Shown: in pieces, positions 1 to 6,446 of the stretch
Layout of the letters: each line of letters begins with the position of its first letter
Numbering within the stretch: the first letter of the stretch is position 1
Source: an uncultured Oscillospiraceae bacterium
GTDB lineage: Bacteria > Bacillota > Clostridia > Oscillospirales > Oscillospiraceae
DNA length: 14,751 nucleotides
Assembly (NCBI GenBank): GCA_959022875.1
Contig: CAUFAM010000007.1
Coordinates: 1-14,751 of the forward strand
Reading direction: 5' to 3'
Notes under the pieces: generated by a model
Database searches by the model: none
What the model was told of the DNA's origin: nothing
The model's input: only the letters and a program-made list of their open reading frames with translations
Translations under genes and position numbers: made by a program

Positions 1-501
1 CCCAATATTCTCCCCGCCCGGTCCGAGGTACGCATGGAATTCCGTACCGATTCCGCCGGAAAGCTGGCCCAGATGGACGAAGTGGTGAGGAAATGTGCCC
101 AAGGCGCCGCCATGGCCCTGGACTGCGAGGTGTCCTTCACCGAGGGCTTTGACGGCTTTGACGACATGGTCCGGGTTCCCGTTCTGGAGCAGGAGGTCGT
201 ATCCATTCTGGAACAGCTGGGCCTTCCCACCGGAGAGGTGCAGGCCCCCAACGGCTCTTCCGACATGGGCAACGTAAGCTACCGCTGCCCCTCTATCCAG
301 CCTATGCTCTCTATTTCCGACACCTTCTACGCTCTGCATACCCCCGAATTCCGGGACGAGACCTGTAAGCCTGCCGCCCATCAGGCCATCGCCAACGGAG
401 CCAATCTCATTGCCCAGATGACCCTTCGGACCCTGACGGACCCTGCCTTCCGCAAGGCCGTTGCGGAGTCCTACCAAAGCGCAAAATCCCGGAAACTTTA
501 A
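1..501 (+). CDS. M20 family metallopeptidase/amidohydrolase, C-terminal part (5' truncated)
   Basis: The frame is open from base 1, so the gene begins outside the window; 166 residues are visible. The fragment starts in what looks like the end of the M20 dimerisation domain (NILPARSEVRMEFR, residues 2-15). It continues into the C-terminal part of the catalytic domain, with GSSDMGNVS (about 85-93) and ALHTPEF (about 112-118). The His of HTPEF is at the position of a conserved metal ligand in the family. Known relatives (AbgA/AbgB, PM20D2-like) are cytoplasmic zinc or manganese enzymes that cleave N-acyl, aminobenzoyl-glutamyl or dipeptide amide bonds. The next gene, a YfcC permease, starts 24 bases downstream, so the pair probably imports and hydrolyses an amino-acid conjugate or peptide; that link is inference. 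The substrate cannot be told. The M20 assignment is firm, the subfamily is not. Confidence 0.88.
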   Translation, partial: PNILPARSEVRMEFRTDSAGKLAQMDEVVRKCAQGAAMALDCEVSFTEGFDGFDDMVRVPVLEQEVVSILEQLGLPTGEVQAPNGSSDMGNVSYRCPSIQPMLSISDTFYALHTPEFRDETCKPAAHQAIANGANLIAQMTLRTLTDPAFRKAVAESYQSAKSRKL

Positions 502-525
502 CTGTGTGATAAAGGAGGAACCTTT

Positions 526-1941
526 ATGAGCAACGCAAACACACTGGAGAAACGGAAAAAGCTTGGTCTGCCCCACATTTATGCCCTGTTGTTTCTGATT
601 ATTGTCGTCTGTACCCTTCTGACCTGGGTCCTGCCCGCCGGCTCCTTTGACCGGGTGGTCAATGAGGCCACCGGAAAGACCGTAGTCGTGGCCGGTACCT
701 ATCACGCCGTCGAATCAAGTCCCGTGGGACTGTTTGACATGTTCCGCTCCATTTATGAAGGCTTTATGGACGCCGGCGGTGTCATCTTCTTCGTGTTCAT
801 CGCCTACGCCTCCATCAGCATCATCATTTCCAGCGGCGCCTTCAACGGCCTGGTGGCCGCCATGCTGAAGGTGTTCAAGGGCAAGGCCCGTGTGGCCATC
901 ATCCCGGTGTTCCTCACCATCATCGGCATTGCCTCCTCCACCATCGGCCTGTTTGAGGAGTGGTTCCCCTTCATCCCCGTCTTTACCGGCATCGCCATTG
1001 CCATGGGCTTTGACGCCATTGTGGGTCTGGCCATCGTGGCCCTGGGCGCCGGCATGGGCTACTCGGGCGCCATGGTCAACCCCTTCACTGTGGGTGTGGC
1101 CCAGGGCATTGCCGAAGTGCCCCCCATGTCCGGCACCGGCTACCGCCTGTTCTGCCACCTGTGCATGATCGCCGTGGCCTCCTTCTTCGTCATCCGCTAC
1201 GCTCTGAAGGTTCAGGCCGACCCCTCCAAGAGCCTGGTTTATAACGACGATGTGGCCGCCTCCATGTCTGAGGAGGACGTGCAGAACGCCCGCTTCAGCA
1301 TTCGTGAAGTCCTGGTTCTGCTCATCCTTCTGGCCGGCATCATCGTGATCGTTTACGGTTGTAAAACTTACGGCTGGTACTTCCCTGAGCTGGCCGCCTC
1401 CTTTACCATTATGGGTATTCTCAGCGCCATTGTTATGGGCTGGGGCCTCAATGACATTGCCAAAAAGTATGAGCAGGGCTTTACCAATGTGGCCATGGCC
1501 TGTATGATGATCGGCCTTGCCCGCGGCATTCTGATGGTCCTCCAGGCCGGCAACATCATTGACACCATCGTGTACTACATGTCCCTGCCTCTGTCCTACC
1601 TGCCTGCCTGGCTGTCCGCCGTGTGCATGCTGGTGCTCCAGACCTTCCTCAACTTCCTGATCCCCTCCGGCTCCGGCCAGGCTGCCACCTCCATGCCCAT
1701 TATGGCTCCCCTGTCCGACCTGCTGGGCCTGCACCGGGATATTGCTGTTCTGGCCTTCCAGTTCGGCGACGGCCTGTCCAACATCGTGTGGCCCACCGGC
1801 TTTGCCGCCATCATGTCCGGTCTGGCCGGCGTGAAGATCCAGAAGTGGTGGAAATTCGTGATCCCCGTGTTCCTCTCCCTGTTTGTCACCCAGGCCCTGC
1901 TGATGATCCTGGCTGTGGTAATCGGCTTCGGCGCCTATTGA
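526..1941 (+). CDS. yfcC: YfcC family permease (DcuC/C4-dicarboxylate or basic amino acid carrier superfamily)
   Basis: This 471-residue membrane protein has about twelve hydrophobic segments, the first at about residues 17-37. The family-like stretches are LPAGSFDR near the N-terminus, GFMDAGGVIFFVF, the re-entrant-like SSTIGLFEEWFPF, and a Ser/Gly-rich SGSGQAATSMPIMAPLSDL block at about 381-399 followed by FGDGLSNIVWPTG. This pattern and length match the YfcC branch of the C4-dicarboxylate carrier family (PF03606). Members are annotated as basic amino-acid antiporters or dicarboxylate carriers, mostly without direct proof. Start ATG 526 has an AAAGGAGG ribosome site at 511-518. It lies 24 bases after the M20 amidohydrolase, so the two are probably one transcript and may handle one substrate. 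The AbgT family is an alternative partner for M20 enzymes, but the sequence fits YfcC better. Confidence 0.88.
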   Translation: MSNANTLEKRKKLGLPHIYALLFLIIVVCTLLTWVLPAGSFDRVVNEATGKTVVVAGTYHAVESSPVGLFDMFRSIYEGFMDAGGVIFFVFIAYASISIIISSGAFNGLVAAMLKVFKGKARVAIIPVFLTIIGIASSTIGLFEEWFPFIPVFTGIAIAMGFDAIVGLAIVALGAGMGYSGAMVNPFTVGVAQGIAEVPPMSGTGYRLFCHLCMIAVASFFVIRYALKVQADPSKSLVYNDDVAASMSEEDVQNARFSIREVLVLLILLAGIIVIVYGCKTYGWYFPELAASFTIMGILSAIVMGWGLNDIAKKYEQGFTNVAMACMMIGLARGILMVLQAGNIIDTIVYYMSLPLSYLPAWLSAVCMLVLQTFLNFLIPSGSGQAATSMPIMAPLSDLLGLHRDIAVLAFQFGDGLSNIVWPTGFAAIMSGLAGVKIQKWWKFVIPVFLSLFVTQALLMILAVVIGFGAY

Positions 1942-2035
1942 TCTCTTTTTAAAAAACAAGCCGGTTTCTTCCCTCGAAACTTGCTTTGTCTTTTACGGTT
2001 GCCCCCCCTTTACAACATAAAATCCCAACATGCCA

Positions 2036-2075
2036 AGCCGCGGGGCTGTCTCTGCTTGAGAGACGCCCCGCGGCT
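2036..2075. terminator. Strong GC-rich hairpin without a U-tract
   Basis: An 11-bp perfect stem (AGCCGCGGGGC, 2036-2046, pairing with 2065-2075) is extended, after a one-base bulge, by 6 bp (GTCTCT 2048-2053 with AGAGAC 2059-2064). The loop is 5 bases. No T-run follows on either strand (GGTCTTATAT on plus), so intrinsic termination is uncertain. It most likely ends or protects the yfcC mRNA; a dispersed palindrome is the alternative. Confidence 0.5.
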
Positions 2076-2133
2076 GGTCTTATATCCAGCGTGTGCCCTC
2101 ACCCCTCTTCTTCCCCGGGGAACCACACCGTAT

Positions 2134-2161
2134 TTGTCAATAAAATCAAAAACCATATTCT
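2134..2161 (+). promoter_or_regulatory. Candidate sigma-A promoter (upstream option) for the SLC13 operon
   Basis: TTGTCA (2134-2139) and TATTCT (2156-2161) are separated by 16 bases in an AT-rich stretch. This is one of two options in the same gap; the one at 2202-2230 has the better -10. Confidence 0.35.
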
Positions 2162-2167
2162 CATTTC

Positions 2168-2182
2168 ATTCTCAACTGGAAT
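2168..2182. promoter_or_regulatory. Candidate LysR-type regulator binding dyad
   Basis: The perfect inverted repeat ATTC-N7-GAAT contains the T-N11-A core typical of LysR-type regulator sites. Its centre is about 60 bases upstream of the start point predicted from the 2202-2230 promoter, which is the usual position of the LysR recognition half-site. The convergent LysR gene at 5095-5997 is the obvious candidate ligand. Binding is inference, and such short dyads also occur by chance. Confidence 0.4.
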
Positions 2183-2201
2183 AAATCACCGAAAAGTCGA
2201 A

Positions 2202-2230
2202 TTGCTGTGTACCGGTAATTCCGCTATGAT
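2202..2230 (+). promoter_or_regulatory. Candidate sigma-A promoter for the SLC13 permease operon
   Basis: TTGCTG (2202-2207), a 17-base spacer and TATGAT (2225-2230, five of six consensus bases) predict a start near 2237 and a leader of about 49 bases. The weak -35 is consistent with a promoter that needs an activator bound just upstream. Confidence 0.5.
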
Positions 2231-2285
2231 AAAAGCAGCTACCAGGAATCCGGGTTCCCAAAAAATAAAGAGAAGAGGAGTCAAT

Positions 2286-3731
2286 ATGAAAGATGTGAAA
2301 AAATGGGTCTTCACAATTGTCGGCGTTCTGCTTGTGCTCTGCGGCGGATACCTGCCGCCTCTGTTCGGCCTGAACGCCCTGGGTATGCAGGTGGCCGGAA
2401 TCTTTATCGGAACCATTCTGCTGTGGATGTTTGTGTCTGTTACCTGGCCCAGTCTACTGTGTATCGTTGCGCTGATGCTCTCCCCGCTGTATACTTATTC
2501 CAGTGCATTGAGCGGCTCTATGGGCGGCTGGATTACCTCCTTTGTGCTGTTCAGCTCCATGGTCACCTACGCGCTGCGCCAGACCGGCTTTCTCAAGCGC
2601 GTGGCCGTGTGGTTTGTCACCCGCCCCTTTGCGAAAAAGAATCCCTGGCTGTTCCTGGGACTTCTGTTCCTGGCCCCGCTGTTTATCGGCTCCTTTATGA
2701 GCCCCATTCCCGCTTTCGTGGTGTGCCTGCCCATCGCCGAGCAGATTTTTGCCGAGCTGAAGTATGAGAAGGGCGACCGCTTCCCCCAGATTGTGGTACT
2801 TGGTATTTTGTTCTTTGCCTCTTTGTCCACTGCTGCCACTCCCATCGCCCACACTGTCACCACCATGGCCCTGAGCCTGTATGAAAACGATATGGGCGCT
2901 CCCATTGACTTTGTGTCCTACACCATCTTCGGCGTGGTTTCCTGCATTGTGATTTTCTTTGTGGCCATGCTGCTGACCAAGTTTGTCTGCCGTCCTGATG
3001 TGGACCGGATTCAGAATCTGGACAGTTCCGTGTTGTCCAGCGAAGTTCAGCCCATGAGCAAGCAGGAAAAATATACCCTGGCTATTTTCCTGATTGTTGT
3101 AGCTATGTGGCTTCTGCCCGGTATCATCAGCCCCATCCTGCCCGGCGTTGCCTCTGCCATCAGCAGTCTGGGCACTCCCACCCCAGCCATCATCGGCGCT
3201 ATTATCCTGTGCATTCTCTGTGTGGACGGCAAGCCCCTGATGAACTTTAACGATGCCGTTACCAAGGGTGTGCCTTGGGGCGCTGTGTTTATGGTAGCCG
3301 CCACCAGCATTCTGGGCAGCGCCCTGACCAACGAGGATGCTGGTATCACCGCGCTGGTCAGCACCGCTCTGGCCCCCATCATCGGCAATATGCCTCCCAT
3401 CGTCTTTGTCCTGTTCATCTCCCTGTTCACAGTTATCATCACCAACTTTGCCTCCAATACCGTCACGGTCACTCTGATGTACAGCATCTCCCTGCCGCTG
3501 GTCTACGGAGGAGCCATTGCCGGTGTTAACCCCGCGGCCCTGACCTGCGTCATCGGTGCCGGCGCCTGTGTGGCCTGCGCCACTCCTCCCAGCACGGCTC
3601 ACGCCGCCATCGCCGCCGGAACCGGCTGGCTCAATACGGACACCATGCTGAAATACGGCCTTTTGTGGTCCGTTGCAGCCGCTGTTCTCTTTGCCGTGGT
3701 AGGGTATCCCATCGCTTCCCTGTTTATATAA
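2286..3731 (+). CDS. SLC13/DASS-family anion permease
   Basis: This 481-residue polytopic membrane protein appears to belong to the divalent-anion:sodium symporter group (CitT/SLC13-like, ion transporter superfamily). The second substrate/sodium-binding hairpin carries the SNT signature at residues 390-392 (NFASNTVTVTL). The pseudo-symmetric first hairpin reads ATPIAHT at about 184-190, so the first SNT is not conserved. A late PPSTAHAAIAAGTGW block resembles the family's C-terminal motif. Known members carry citrate, succinate, tartrate, tricarballylate or sulfate. The start is ATG 2286, with GAGGAG at 2275-2280; the open frame further upstream is untranslated leader. The FAD oxidoreductase gene follows after 27 bases, so they are probably cotranscribed and the imported acid may be its substrate. 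The family call is good; the substrate is open. Confidence 0.85.
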   Translation: MKDVKKWVFTIVGVLLVLCGGYLPPLFGLNALGMQVAGIFIGTILLWMFVSVTWPSLLCIVALMLSPLYTYSSALSGSMGGWITSFVLFSSMVTYALRQTGFLKRVAVWFVTRPFAKKNPWLFLGLLFLAPLFIGSFMSPIPAFVVCLPIAEQIFAELKYEKGDRFPQIVVLGILFFASLSTAATPIAHTVTTMALSLYENDMGAPIDFVSYTIFGVVSCIVIFFVAMLLTKFVCRPDVDRIQNLDSSVLSSEVQPMSKQEKYTLAIFLIVVAMWLLPGIISPILPGVASAISSLGTPTPAIIGAIILCILCVDGKPLMNFNDAVTKGVPWGAVFMVAATSILGSALTNEDAGITALVSTALAPIIGNMPPIVFVLFISLFTVIITNFASNTVTVTLMYSISLPLVYGGAIAGVNPAALTCVIGAGACVACATPPSTAHAAIAAGTGWLNTDTMLKYGLLWSVAAAVLFAVVGYPIASLFI

Positions 3732-3758
3732 TCTCTCAAGTTGAGGAGGAAATCTTGC

Positions 3759-5036
3759 GTGAGTAAATTTGATTTCGCCCCTCTGGTGGGCCAATACGAC
3801 ACCGTAGTGGTAGGCGGCGGAACCGCAGGCTTTGCCGCAGCCATTGCCGCAGCCAGAAACGGTGCAAAAACGCTTCTGCTGGAGGAAAAGGCTTTTCTTG
3901 GCGGTACCGCCACCGGTGCGCAGATCGGCCAGCTGATGGGCTTTGCCGGCCAGGAAGGCCTCGGCCCCCAGAAAGGAATTTTGAAAGAAGTCCTGGAAGG
4001 CTTGACCCAGGAGCATGGAACCTCCGGGGTCCAGACCATTTACCTGTGCGGCCGGAAGGATCTGGAACTGCAGGTGATCCCCTATGAGCACGAGGCTCTT
4101 ATCCGGGTCATCCACCGCCTGGTACGGGCAGCCGGAGTAGACGTCCTGCTGCATACCCGCGTCATCGGAACAGAATGTGAGCATGGAACCATTTCCACTG
4201 TGGTCTTCCACAACGAAGAGGGAATCCAGCGTGTCAGCGCCAAGGTAGTAATCGACGCCTCCTTCCACGCCACCGTGGCGGTAGACGCAGGGTGTCAATA
4301 TGAAATCGGCGACCACGCCGGGGTCCTTCAGCCCGGTTCCCTGATGTATGAAATGGCCAATGTGGACGGCCCCACCTATGATGCCGTGCCCCAGCCGGAA
4401 AAGCAGGCCATCGCAAACCGCGGTGTCGCTGAGGGAAAGCTGAAGGTCAACAACCTCCTGGCCCGCCCCCTGCCCAACGGCCTGCGCTACTGCAACATGA
4501 GCCGCATTCCCGTCAATCCTCTGGACACCCGCCACTGGACCCAGGCGGAAATGGACGCCCGGGAACAGGTCAAAACCATCAGCGACTATTTTATCGCCCA
4601 TGTGCCCGGATTTGCCGGCGCATGTCTGGCCAGCACCGGAACCTTTACCGGTCTGCGGGATTCCCGGCGGATCATGGGCAAATATGTGCTTACCAATGAG
4701 GACGTTTTGGAGGGCCGCAGCTTTGATGATGCGGTAGTCAAAAGCTCCTACCCCATTGACATCCACGATGCCAACGGAGTGGACAGCGTGATCAAAAAGC
4801 CAAAGACCGGCGTATTCTTTATCCCGTACCGCTCCATGGTCACCCACGAAGTGAGCAACCTCATTCTGGCCGGGCGCTGCATCTCCACAGAATACGAGGC
4901 CCACGCCACCATCCGGGTCATGATCACCTGTATGCGTCTGGGCGAGGCCGCAGGCGTGGCCGCAGCTCAGTCTCTGCACACTGGCATTGCCCCCAACCAG
5001 CTGGATGGCAAAACCTTTGGCCCCCAGCTCATGTAA
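3759..5036 (+). CDS. FAD-dependent oxidoreductase (FAD_oxidored type)
   Basis: This 425-residue soluble flavoprotein opens with a Rossmann dinucleotide fold: VVVGGGTAGFAAAIAAA has its glycines at 19-21 and 24, and the ribose-binding acid is E42 or E43 in LLLEEKAFLGG. A closing FAD motif at about 368-376 reads ILAGRCIST, followed by EYEAHATIRVM and GEAAGVAAA. This layout matches PF12831, whose members are mostly uncharacterised and often sit beside organic-acid transporters. No covalent-flavin or fumarate-reductase active-site motif is obvious. The start is GTG 3759 with GAGGAGGA at 3743-3750; the TTG at 3741 overlaps that ribosome site and is rejected. It is the last gene before a bidirectional terminator. 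It probably oxidises or reduces the acid brought in by the SLC13 permease, which is inference. Confidence 0.87.
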   Translation: MSKFDFAPLVGQYDTVVVGGGTAGFAAAIAAARNGAKTLLLEEKAFLGGTATGAQIGQLMGFAGQEGLGPQKGILKEVLEGLTQEHGTSGVQTIYLCGRKDLELQVIPYEHEALIRVIHRLVRAAGVDVLLHTRVIGTECEHGTISTVVFHNEEGIQRVSAKVVIDASFHATVAVDAGCQYEIGDHAGVLQPGSLMYEMANVDGPTYDAVPQPEKQAIANRGVAEGKLKVNNLLARPLPNGLRYCNMSRIPVNPLDTRHWTQAEMDAREQVKTISDYFIAHVPGFAGACLASTGTFTGLRDSRRIMGKYVLTNEDVLEGRSFDDAVVKSSYPIDIHDANGVDSVIKKPKTGVFFIPYRSMVTHEVSNLILAGRCISTEYEAHATIRVMITCMRLGEAAGVAAAQSLHTGIAPNQLDGKTFGPQLM

Positions 5037-5051
5037 CATCGCTGCATAAAC

Positions 5052-5096
5052 AAAAAATCACCGGTTTCAGATCCGCTCTGAAGCCGGTGATTTTTT
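5052..5096. terminator. Bidirectional intrinsic terminator
   Basis: A 13-bp stem (TCACCGGTTTCAG, 5058-5070, with 5078-5090, one T-G pair) has a 7-base loop. It is flanked by AAAAAA (5052-5057) and TTTTTT (5091-5096), so it can terminate from both sides. It ends the oxidoreductase transcript and the convergent lysR transcript, and the lysR stop codon (5095-5097) overlaps its T-run. Confidence 0.93.
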
Positions 5097-5997
5097 ATTT
5101 GTTGGTCTGAATAAACTGGTAAAACGCGTCAATATGGGGCGGAATACGCCTCTGTTTCCGAATGACCATCTGCGTATCCCGAATCAGCGGGTTTTCCAGC
5201 GGTACTGTCACCAGGTTGTCCGACTCCTCCAGCACCAGCTTTGTGAGAATGGCAATGCCGATATTCTGGGACACCATATGCAGGGCGGAACGGACGGTGG
5301 TACATTGGGTCACCGCGGAAAGCTTTACTTTATAGGCCTCCAGGGTACGGTTAATGGCGGTATGGTAAACATCCATACTCTTATCCAGGGTAATCAGTCT
5401 CTGGCCCTCCAAATCCCGGTAGGTGAGGCATGGGCGCCGGGCCAGGGGATTGCTCCGGTTGACCACGACATAATAGGGGTCCATGGAAAAGGAGCAGGAA
5501 ATATAACGGGGATCGCTGCTGAAATTGTTGTGGGCACAGTTTTGCAAGTACATGCTGGAGACAAAGACCACATCCAGGCTGCACTGCTCCAGGCGGGCCA
5601 GCAGCGGCGTGGTGGTAGATTCCTCCATGGTAACATTGAGCGATGGATTCAGCTTCATAAACTGCCCCACCAGGGGGATCAGCTGGTTGTTCAGGCCAAA
5701 ATAGATGCTTCCGATATGGAGTTCCTGCTCATTGGCTGTGCGGTGGTTTTCGATGGTGCGCAGCAGACTGTTATAATGATTGACAATCTGTTCGGCATGG
5801 GCCACCACATCCTCCCCAGCAGGGGTCAACGCAACGTGCCTGGTGGTGCGCTCAAAAATGGATACCCCAAGCTCTTGCTCCAATCGCTGTACGCTTTTGG
5901 AGACGGAAGACTGGGAGCGGTGCAGCGTATCCGCCGCATCCAGAAATGTCCCCTGGCGCACAATTTCCAACACACATTGAAGCTGTTCCATATCCAT
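5095..5997 (-). CDS. LysR-type transcriptional regulator
   Basis: This 300-residue protein has a canonical N-terminal winged helix-turn-helix. Residues 3-62 include LEIVRQGTFLDAADTLHRS, QSSVSKSVQRLEQELG and LFER-like IFERTTRHVALTPAGE. A linker helix follows, then a periplasmic-binding-protein-like effector domain from about residue 90 (ELHIGSIYFGLN onward). Members bind DNA as tetramers and respond to a small molecule, often the substrate or product of the genes they control. Start ATG 5997 is chosen because GGAGG (6006-6010 on the complement) lies 8 bases upstream; the TTG at 6012 overlaps that site. The gene converges on the SLC13/oxidoreductase operon rather than diverging from it, so regulation of that operon is plausible but not assured. 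Confidence 0.93.
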   Translation of the reverse strand: MDMEQLQCVLEIVRQGTFLDAADTLHRSQSSVSKSVQRLEQELGVSIFERTTRHVALTPAGEDVVAHAEQIVNHYNSLLRTIENHRTANEQELHIGSIYFGLNNQLIPLVGQFMKLNPSLNVTMEESTTTPLLARLEQCSLDVVFVSSMYLQNCAHNNFSSDPRYISCSFSMDPYYVVVNRSNPLARRPCLTYRDLEGQRLITLDKSMDVYHTAINRTLEAYKVKLSAVTQCTTVRSALHMVSQNIGIAILTKLVLEESDNLVTVPLENPLIRDTQMVIRKQRRIPPHIDAFYQFIQTNK

Positions 5998-6053
5998 GCG
6001 GAATTCCTCCAAATAAACTGCTTCCTGCTTCGCCCATTTTTTGTTTGCAACTG

Positions 6054-6070
6054 TTTAATTATACATTAAA
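6054..6070. promoter_or_regulatory. AT-rich dyad overlapping the lysR -10 box
   Basis: The perfect inverted repeat TTTAAT-N5-ATTAAA has a T-N11-A core and covers the predicted -10 of lysR. A protein bound here would block the promoter, which fits the negative autoregulation common among LysR-type regulators. The half-sites differ from the ATTC/GAAT dyad at 2168-2182, so one protein recognising both is not supported by sequence alone. Confidence 0.4.
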
Positions 6071-6086
6071 TTGATAGAAAAGTAAA
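6058..6086 (-). promoter_or_regulatory. Predicted lysR promoter
   Basis: On the minus strand TTTACT (6086-6081), a 17-base spacer and a perfect TATAAT (6063-6058) lie about 60 bases upstream of the lysR start. The predicted transcript starts near 6051. Confidence 0.75.
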
Positions 6087-6230
6087 GTTTTTTCATGGAA
6101 TTTCAGCAGTTGGGCAGTATCATTCCCCCCCTTCTCCACCGTCTCCGTTTCCCGTTGCCGGTTTTAAAAAGCCTTTGATTTTTTAGAATGAGGATAGAGG
6201 ATTTTAAAATTCTATGATATGATAGCCATG

Positions 6231-6263
6231 AAACCGGACGGCCCTTCCGGCCATCTCCGGTTT
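6231..6263 (+). repeat. Inverted repeat/hairpin
   Basis: AAACCGG (6231-6237) pairs with CCGGTTT (6257-6263), and inside it GGCC (6240-6243) pairs with GGCC (6249-6252) around a 5-base loop. No T-run follows directly, so it is not a typical terminator. Confidence 0.5.
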
Positions 6264-6292
6264 ATCGTTGAACATTGTACCGGGGTACACTT

Positions 6293-6337
6293 AAGCGGTA
6301 AAAAATAAAAGGCAGACGTCTGTATTTTTTGCCGCTT
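6293..6337. repeat. Long inverted repeat, possible bidirectional terminator
   Basis: The arms at 6293-6307 and 6323-6337 (AAGCGGTAAAAAATA against its complement, one wobble) form a 15-bp stem. Inside lies the perfect 10-base palindrome CAGACGTCTG (6313-6322), followed by TATTTTTT. The A-run, compact palindrome and T-run resemble a terminator read from either side, yet no gene ends here. A mobile palindromic repeat is the alternative. Confidence 0.55.
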
Positions 6338-6355
6338 TCTTGTCACCTTTTGCTC

Positions 6356-6394
6356 CCTGCCGCCCTCTTAGTATTGTAGAGGTGCAGCGGCAGG
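6356..6394 (+). repeat. Bulged hairpin just upstream of the sigma-factor gene
   Basis: CCTGCCGC (6356-6363) pairs with GCGGCAGG (6387-6394) and CCTCT (6364-6368) pairs with AGAGG (6378-6382), with a TGCA bulge and a 9-base loop. A possible TTGCTC-16-TATTGT promoter (6350-6377) overlaps it, so its role as RNA or as DNA site is undecided. Confidence 0.45.
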
Positions 6395-6402
6395 TGCATC
6401 CA

Positions 6403-6411
6403 TGGTACAAT
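6403..6411 (+). promoter_or_regulatory. Candidate extended -10 promoter for the sigma/anti-sigma operon
   Basis: TGG-TACAAT forms an extended -10 whose start point would be near 6418, leaving a short leader before the ribosome site at 6432-6440. The -35 region is poor. No clear SigV-type element (TGAAAC with CGTC) was found, so autoregulation is not shown. Confidence 0.4.
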
Positions 6412-6446
6412 GGCACATCCATTCAGCCACGAAAGGAGGGAGCTTT

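Larger units (their letters stand above)
1942..2285. other. Intergenic region between yfcC and the SLC13 permease
   Basis: This 344-base gap holds no convincing gene. It carries a weak T-rich hairpin near 1957-1983 (GTTTC pairing GAAAC, followed by CTTTGTCTTTTA) that may end the yfcC transcript, and a strong GC-rich hairpin at 2036-2075. Beyond that are two candidate promoters and a dyad suited to a LysR-type regulator. The next frame stays open upstream to 1986, but that part crosses the hairpin and has no ribosome site or membrane-protein character. The gap therefore implies that the SLC13 gene has its own transcription start. Confidence 0.7.
6087..6446. other. Structured intergenic region upstream of the sigma factor
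   Basis: No protein gene is convincing here. After an AT-rich stretch with overlapping TATGAT boxes (6213-6223, no good -35), the plus strand carries four inverted repeats. They are AAACCGG/CCGGTTT at 6231-6263, TGTACC-GG-GGTACA at 6276-6289, a 15-bp stem at 6293-6337 and a bulged 13-bp stem at 6356-6394. A candidate extended -10 (TGG-TACAAT, 6403-6411) precedes the sigma-factor ribosome site. The repeats could form a structured leader, a short RNA ending at the T-run near 6330, or binding sites. No known riboswitch was recognised. Confidence 0.6.

Noticed and set aside
715..1959. 414-codon open frame on the minus strand
   Set aside because: It is opposite yfcC and has a shadow-like His/Gly/Asp composition and no start signal.
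1986..2285. N-terminal extension of the SLC13 permease by 100 codons
   Set aside because: It crosses a strong hairpin and the predicted promoters and has no ribosome site or family similarity; GAGGAG places the start at 2286.
2454..5039. 861-codon open frame on the minus strand
   Set aside because: It lies opposite the permease and flavoenzyme genes and reads as Gly/His/Gln/Asp-rich sequence with no domain and no ribosome site. It is a shadow caused by the GC-rich third codon positions of the real genes.
5134..6069. 311-codon open frame on the plus strand
   Set aside because: It is antisense to lysR, whose helix-turn-helix, promoter and ribosome site are all clear.
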